The position numbers were made by a program, and so were the translations under genes. DNA of 9,526 nt from contig CAKUAK010000115.1 of assembly GCA_934636325.1 (NCBI GenBank), forward strand, positions 1 to 9,526. The letters are read 5' to 3'. The notes beneath the pieces were generated by a model, which was given only the letters and a program-made list of their open reading frames with translations, had not been told where the DNA came from and made no database searches. The DNA is from an uncultured Eubacteriales bacterium. Lineage in GTDB: Bacteria > Bacillota > Clostridia > Oscillospirales > Butyricicoccaceae. This document shows positions 6,626 through 9,526 of the stretch, piece after piece (the first letter of the stretch is position 1; every line of letters starts with the position of its first letter).

Positions 6626-6633
6626 TCCAATAA

Positions 6634-6661
6634 AAAAAGTCTGTGACTGCACAGACTTTTT
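6634..6661. terminator. Bidirectional intrinsic terminator
   Basis: AAAAAGTCTGTG pairs perfectly with CACAGACTTTTT across an ACTG loop (12 bp). There are seven A on the left and five T on the right, so each strand has its own U-run. It is well placed to stop transcripts from both convergent genes, in particular the leftward GTPase gene. Confidence 0.8.
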
Positions 6662-6671
6662 GATAAACTGG

Positions 6672-6698
6672 AAAGTCTGACACAAAAGTCAGGCTTTT
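6672..6698. terminator. Terminator-like hairpin related to the MarR terminator
   Basis: AAAGTCTGAC pairs with GTCAGGCTTT (one G-T wobble) around an ACAAAA loop, followed by a weak T-run. It is the same length as, and matches 22 of 27 bases of, the terminator segment at 6464-6490, so the two appear to be duplicates. For the minus-strand GTPase gene the U-run is only CTTTC-interrupted, so its role there is uncertain. Confidence 0.6.
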
Positions 6699-6706
6699 CA
6701 TTATAT

Positions 6707-6727
6707 GGTGCAAACTGTCACAGCACC
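6707..6727. repeat. Small hairpin GGTGC-N11-GCACC near the GTPase gene end
   Basis: Perfect 5-bp arms with an 11-nt loop, starting 46 bp past the GTPase stop codon. Weak on its own; listed because it completes a run of seven hairpins in this gap. Confidence 0.35.
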
Positions 6728-6772
6728 TCTACATCACTTTACTGTTTGTAATATTATGTCGAATAAAATACT

Positions 6773-9385
6773 TTAAGTTTTCAAAATTGGAGAGTTTTTC
6801 GGCATTTCGGCCTGCTCGTCAAGTATCTCGCGTATATGACGGTTGACCTCGTCGACCTCCTGACGGAGCTCGGAGGCGGGGACGCGCACCGCGCCGTGAC
6901 CTAGGATTATCATCTGCTCAAGGCCGTCGGAGGTGGCCACCCTGACACGGTTCTGGCGGGCTATCCTGTATGTCGTGCGCTCGATATACATGTCGGCCGT
7001 CTCTCGCTCTTTGGTATACACGACATATATGCCGTTCTGCTGCTCGACCTTTTCGACAGCGCCCTTTACCCGATAGGCATCGAAAACGACGATGACCGTG
7101 CTGCCCCGGTATCCGCGGTAATTGGACATTATGTCGCACAGCCGGGCGCGGGCGGCATCGAGGTCTGTGGCAGCGATCTTTTTGAGCTCGTCCCACGCAA
7201 AAATGATATTGTATCCGTCGACAAGAAGGTACTCATCCCTGCCCTGGGGCGCAAAGGGCTTGACGGCCGACAAAGGCTCCTTCGGCTGGCTTTTGCGCAC
7301 CGGAGTAAAGCCGTTGCGCTTTACATTAGTCCCATAGGTCATCTGGAATATCCGGGCAAGGATCTCCTCCTCTTCCTTTGAAAAAGGCACGAGCTCCGAT
7401 GTCCTGGCCCGTTCTCTGACCGGTTCGAGGTCGACCTTATTGAGCCTTGTCCGTATCGGGTCCTCTGTGTGGGCTGCCGACGGGACCTTATACCACGGCA
7501 CATTATATCCCGCGCCATGGGCGCAGAATATCGAGTCGGCTGGATTTTCAAGATCCCTGTCGCTGTCATAGCCTATTGTCTCTATGACCTCCTGCTCGTT
7601 GTGGCAGGGGTAATAGCCCTTTACCCTGAAGGATATCTGCCCCCTGCCGCGGGTATAGGATACAAGCTCCTTCTGATAATCCTTGAGCCCGGCCACCGGC
7701 GCTTCGCCGTTTAAAATTGCCATATCGCCCGAGGTCTCGGGGGCTTCAAAGCTGCCCGACATCTGCTGGATATCGGATATGGCGCGGCCTATATATTCCT
7801 GGGGCGTCTCTATCCTGAAGGCATACCAGGGTTCGAGAAGGCGGCTCTCGGCGCGCTTTAATCCCTGACGCACGGCGCGGTAGGTGGCCTGGCGGAAGTC
7901 TCCGCCTTCGGTATGCTTGATGCTGGCGCGCCCGGCCACAAGCGTTATTTTCATATCGGTTATCGGCGAACCTGTGAGCACGCCGATATGGGTCTTTTCG
8001 GCCAGATGGGTCAGCACAAGGCGCTGCCAGTTGAGGTCGAGCTGATTCACGCTGCAATTCGAATCGAAGATCAGGCCGCTTCCCGGCTCGCCGGGTTCGA
8101 GCAGCAGACGCACCTCGGCGTAATGCCTGAGCGGCTCGTAATGCCCTATGCCCTCGACCGGCTCTGTTATGGTCTCCATATAGGCTATGCTTCCCTGGCC
8201 GAAGTCGACCTCGACGCCGAAGCGCGAGGCGATAAGCTGGCGCAGCACCTCGAGCTGCACCTCGCCCATAAGGCGGAGATGTATCTCCCCGGCCTGCTCG
8301 TTCCACTCGACCTTCAGCTGCGGGTCCTCTTCCTCCAGCTGACGCATATATCCGAGCATCGTTCCGGCCGGACATTCTTCGGGATATTCCAGACGATAGG
8401 TCAGCACAGGTTCGAGGACCGGAGGGGCGCTGCGGCGCTCATGTCCCAGACCCATCCCGGCGTATGTGCCGTCGAGGCCGGTGACGGCGCAGACCGTTCC
8501 CGGCTGCACCGCCTGCTCGGCATTGAATCTGACCCCCGAATATATCCTTATCTGGTTTATCTTCTCCTGACGGCTGCCCTCTCCATCGCCGACCGTCACG
8601 CTGTCCTTGACATGCAGCACGCCGCCGGTCAGCTTCAGATGGGTCAGACGCTCGCCCCTGTCGTCGCGGGTGATCTTGAATACCTGCGCGCCGAAATCGG
8701 TGGGGTAGTCGGGCATGACGGTATATCTGCCCATGGCGTCAAGCAGCTCCTTTACCCCCGTCAGCTTGAGGGCCGAGCCGAAGAAGCAGGGGAACAGCCG
8801 CCTTTGCGAGACCAGCGACGCGATATCATCGTCGGCTATGCCGCCGGTATTCAGGTACTTTTCCATCAGAGCCTCGTCGAGGACCGATATATCCTCTGCC
8901 GCCTCGGCGGGATCGCCGCCGAGATCGACAAAGCCCCCGCCGAATCTGGCCTCCAGCTGGGCCATGACGGCCTTTTCCACCGGGCCGGAAAGGTCGGTCT
9001 TGTTGACAAAGACCATGACCGGTATGTTATGACGTTCGAGCAGCCGCCAGAGCGTTTCTGTATGTGCCTGAACGCCGTCGGTGGCGCTTATGACCAGTAT
9101 GGCGTAATCGAGGACCTCCAGCGTTCGCTCGGTCTCCGAGGAAAAGTCAACATGCCCCGGGGTGTCGAGCAGCGTTATGACGCTGTCCTCTGTTTCAAGT
9201 ATCGCCTGTTTTGAAAAAATCGTTATGCCGCGCTGGCGCTCGATATCGAAGTTATCGAGAAAGGCATCGCCGTGGTCGACCCGCCCCAGGCTGCGGATGC
9301 TGCCCGAGGTGTAGAGCAGCGCCTCGGAAAGGGTCGTCTTGCCCGAGTCGACGTGGGCAAGTATGCCGAAAACAAGTCTCTTCAT
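6773..9385 (-). CDS. Tet(M)/EF-G-like translational GTPase fused to a Rae1/YacP-type NYN ribonuclease domain
   Basis: An 870-residue cytosolic protein. The GTPase domain has AHVDSGKTT (10-18), RGITI (52-56), DTPGH (74-78, catalytic-type H78), NKTD (128-131) and SAL (204-206). EF-G-like domains II to V follow to about 640, with LLEPWYAFRIETPQEYIG near 516-533 typical of ribosomal protection proteins. Tet(M) itself is about 640 residues and stops there. Here a linker leads to a NYN/PIN-like nuclease domain (about 717-850): LLVDGYN, VIVVFDA, YTKERETAD and VATSDGLEQ, with acidic residues D723, D769, D798 and D820. These blocks closely match Bacillus YacP (Rae1), a ribosome-dependent mRNA endonuclease acting in the A site. 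The domain IV tip loop (482-497) reads LVAGRASIKHTEGGDF and lacks the SPV of Tet(M), so tetracycline resistance is doubtful. The ATG at 9385 is chosen because the family sequence begins at MKRLVFGILAHVD. A weak GAGG lies 13 nt upstream. Confidence 0.93.
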   Translation of the reverse strand: MKRLVFGILAHVDSGKTTLSEALLYTSGSIRSLGRVDHGDAFLDNFDIERQRGITIFSKQAILETEDSVITLLDTPGHVDFSSETERTLEVLDYAILVISATDGVQAHTETLWRLLERHNIPVMVFVNKTDLSGPVEKAVMAQLEARFGGGFVDLGGDPAEAAEDISVLDEALMEKYLNTGGIADDDIASLVSQRRLFPCFFGSALKLTGVKELLDAMGRYTVMPDYPTDFGAQVFKITRDDRGERLTHLKLTGGVLHVKDSVTVGDGEGSRQEKINQIRIYSGVRFNAEQAVQPGTVCAVTGLDGTYAGMGLGHERRSAPPVLEPVLTYRLEYPEECPAGTMLGYMRQLEEEDPQLKVEWNEQAGEIHLRLMGEVQLEVLRQLIASRFGVEVDFGQGSIAYMETITEPVEGIGHYEPLRHYAEVRLLLEPGEPGSGLIFDSNCSVNQLDLNWQRLVLTHLAEKTHIGVLTGSPITDMKITLVAGRASIKHTEGGDFRQATYRAVRQGLKRAESRLLEPWYAFRIETPQEYIGRAISDIQQMSGSFEAPETSGDMAILNGEAPVAGLKDYQKELVSYTRGRGQISFRVKGYYPCHNEQEVIETIGYDSDRDLENPADSIFCAHGAGYNVPWYKVPSAAHTEDPIRTRLNKVDLEPVRERARTSELVPFSKEEEEILARIFQMTYGTNVKRNGFTPVRKSQPKEPLSAVKPFAPQGRDEYLLVDGYNIIFAWDELKKIAATDLDAARARLCDIMSNYRGYRGSTVIVVFDAYRVKGAVEKVEQQNGIYVVYTKERETADMYIERTTYRIARQNRVRVATSDGLEQMIILGHGAVRVPASELRQEVDEVNRHIREILDEQAEMPKNSPILKT

Positions 9386-9433
9386 TTTATATCCGGATCC
9401 TCTTATATCAAAAACAATATCTGTTAAAGCTGC

Positions 9434-9470
9434 CATCGCTTGACAAGGGCAGACACGCCTGACAGCGATG
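9434..9470 (-). promoter_or_regulatory. Hairpin in the leader of the GTPase-nuclease gene
   Basis: CATCGCT (9434-9440) pairs with AGCGATG (9464-9470), with an inner GGC/GCC pairing (9448-9450 with 9457-9459). It lies 49 bp upstream of the start codon and would be in the mRNA leader if transcription starts near 9480. Leader attenuation is known for some ribosome-protection genes, but no leader peptide is evident here. Confidence 0.35.
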
Positions 9471-9486
9471 ATATTCTCTTATGATT

Positions 9487-9495
9487 ATTTTAACA
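9487..9495 (-). promoter_or_regulatory. Possible extended -10 element for the GTPase-nuclease gene
   Basis: TGTTAAAAT on the minus strand fits TG-N-TAAAAT, with no good -35 box upstream. It would give a leader of about 95 nt containing the hairpin. The rest of 9386-9526 shows no gene on either strand. Confidence 0.3.
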
Positions 9496-9526
9496 TAAAG
9501 TGATAACTTCTACACCGCCCCCGCTC

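Noticed and set aside
6463..6727. CRISPR-like array in the convergent gap
   Set aside because: The repeats are unlike each other except for one pair, spacing is irregular, and several are terminator hairpins.
6773..9385. Acquired tetracycline resistance gene
   Set aside because: The core is of that superfamily, but the drug-displacing tip motif is missing, a nuclease domain is fused on, and no mobile element is nearby.
9402..9410. TGATATAAG on the minus strand as the GTPase promoter
   Set aside because: Transcription would start about 10 nt before the ATG, leaving the GAGG ribosome binding site outside the mRNA. No -35 box is present.
9386..9436. GTPase start at the upstream ATG at 9436
   Set aside because: It has no ribosome binding site, lies in a leader hairpin, and adds 17 residues before the MKRLVFGILAHVD start typical of the family.

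Overview
The window looks like a chromosomal segment from a Gram-positive anaerobe of the class Clostridia, probably Oscillospiraceae or a related gut lineage. The signs are three C-terminal SLH modules with CTRAQ-type motifs, a DapG-like aspartate kinase, strong GGAGG ribosome binding sites, moderately high GC, and an EF-G-like GTPase joined to a YacP/Rae1-type nuclease, an RNase family of Firmicutes. No rRNA, tRNA, CRISPR array, transposase or phage gene was found.

Layout: (1) 37-4332, minus: a 1431-residue secreted, SLH-anchored surface protein with an N-terminal FMN-binding domain that may be covalently flavinylated, three large beta-helix modules, a BIG2 Ig-like domain and three SLH repeats. 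(2) 4333-4614: its promoter region. It holds a consensus-like sigma-A promoter, a dyad around the -35 box, two GTTAG(Y)-N4-GCTAAC dyads resembling metal-regulator (DtxR-type) boxes, and a GC-rich hairpin just after the next gene. (3) 4615-5772, minus: aspartate kinase. (4) 5773-5923: a divergent promoter region with a 21-bp dyad inside the promoter of (5). (5) 5924-6448, plus: a MarR-family regulator with a TTG start. (6) 6449-6772: a gene-free stretch packed with seven hairpins, including two related terminators that flank a 181-bp segment. (7) 6773-9385, minus: an 870-residue translational GTPase of the Tet(M)/EF-G superfamily with a C-terminal NYN nuclease domain that closely resembles Rae1/YacP. 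(8) 9386-9526: its leader, with a hairpin.

The genes do not form one operon. The surface protein and the kinase lie on the same strand, but the surface gene has its own promoter. The MarR gene is divergent from the kinase and convergent with the GTPase gene. Two points stand out. The first is the GTPase-nuclease fusion, which puts an A-site factor and a probable A-site mRNA endonuclease in one chain. The second is the giant flavin-binding surface protein, whose leader carries paired iron-box-like dyads and so suggests a metal-responsive extracellular redox function. All functional statements rest on motif reading by eye; no database search was run.
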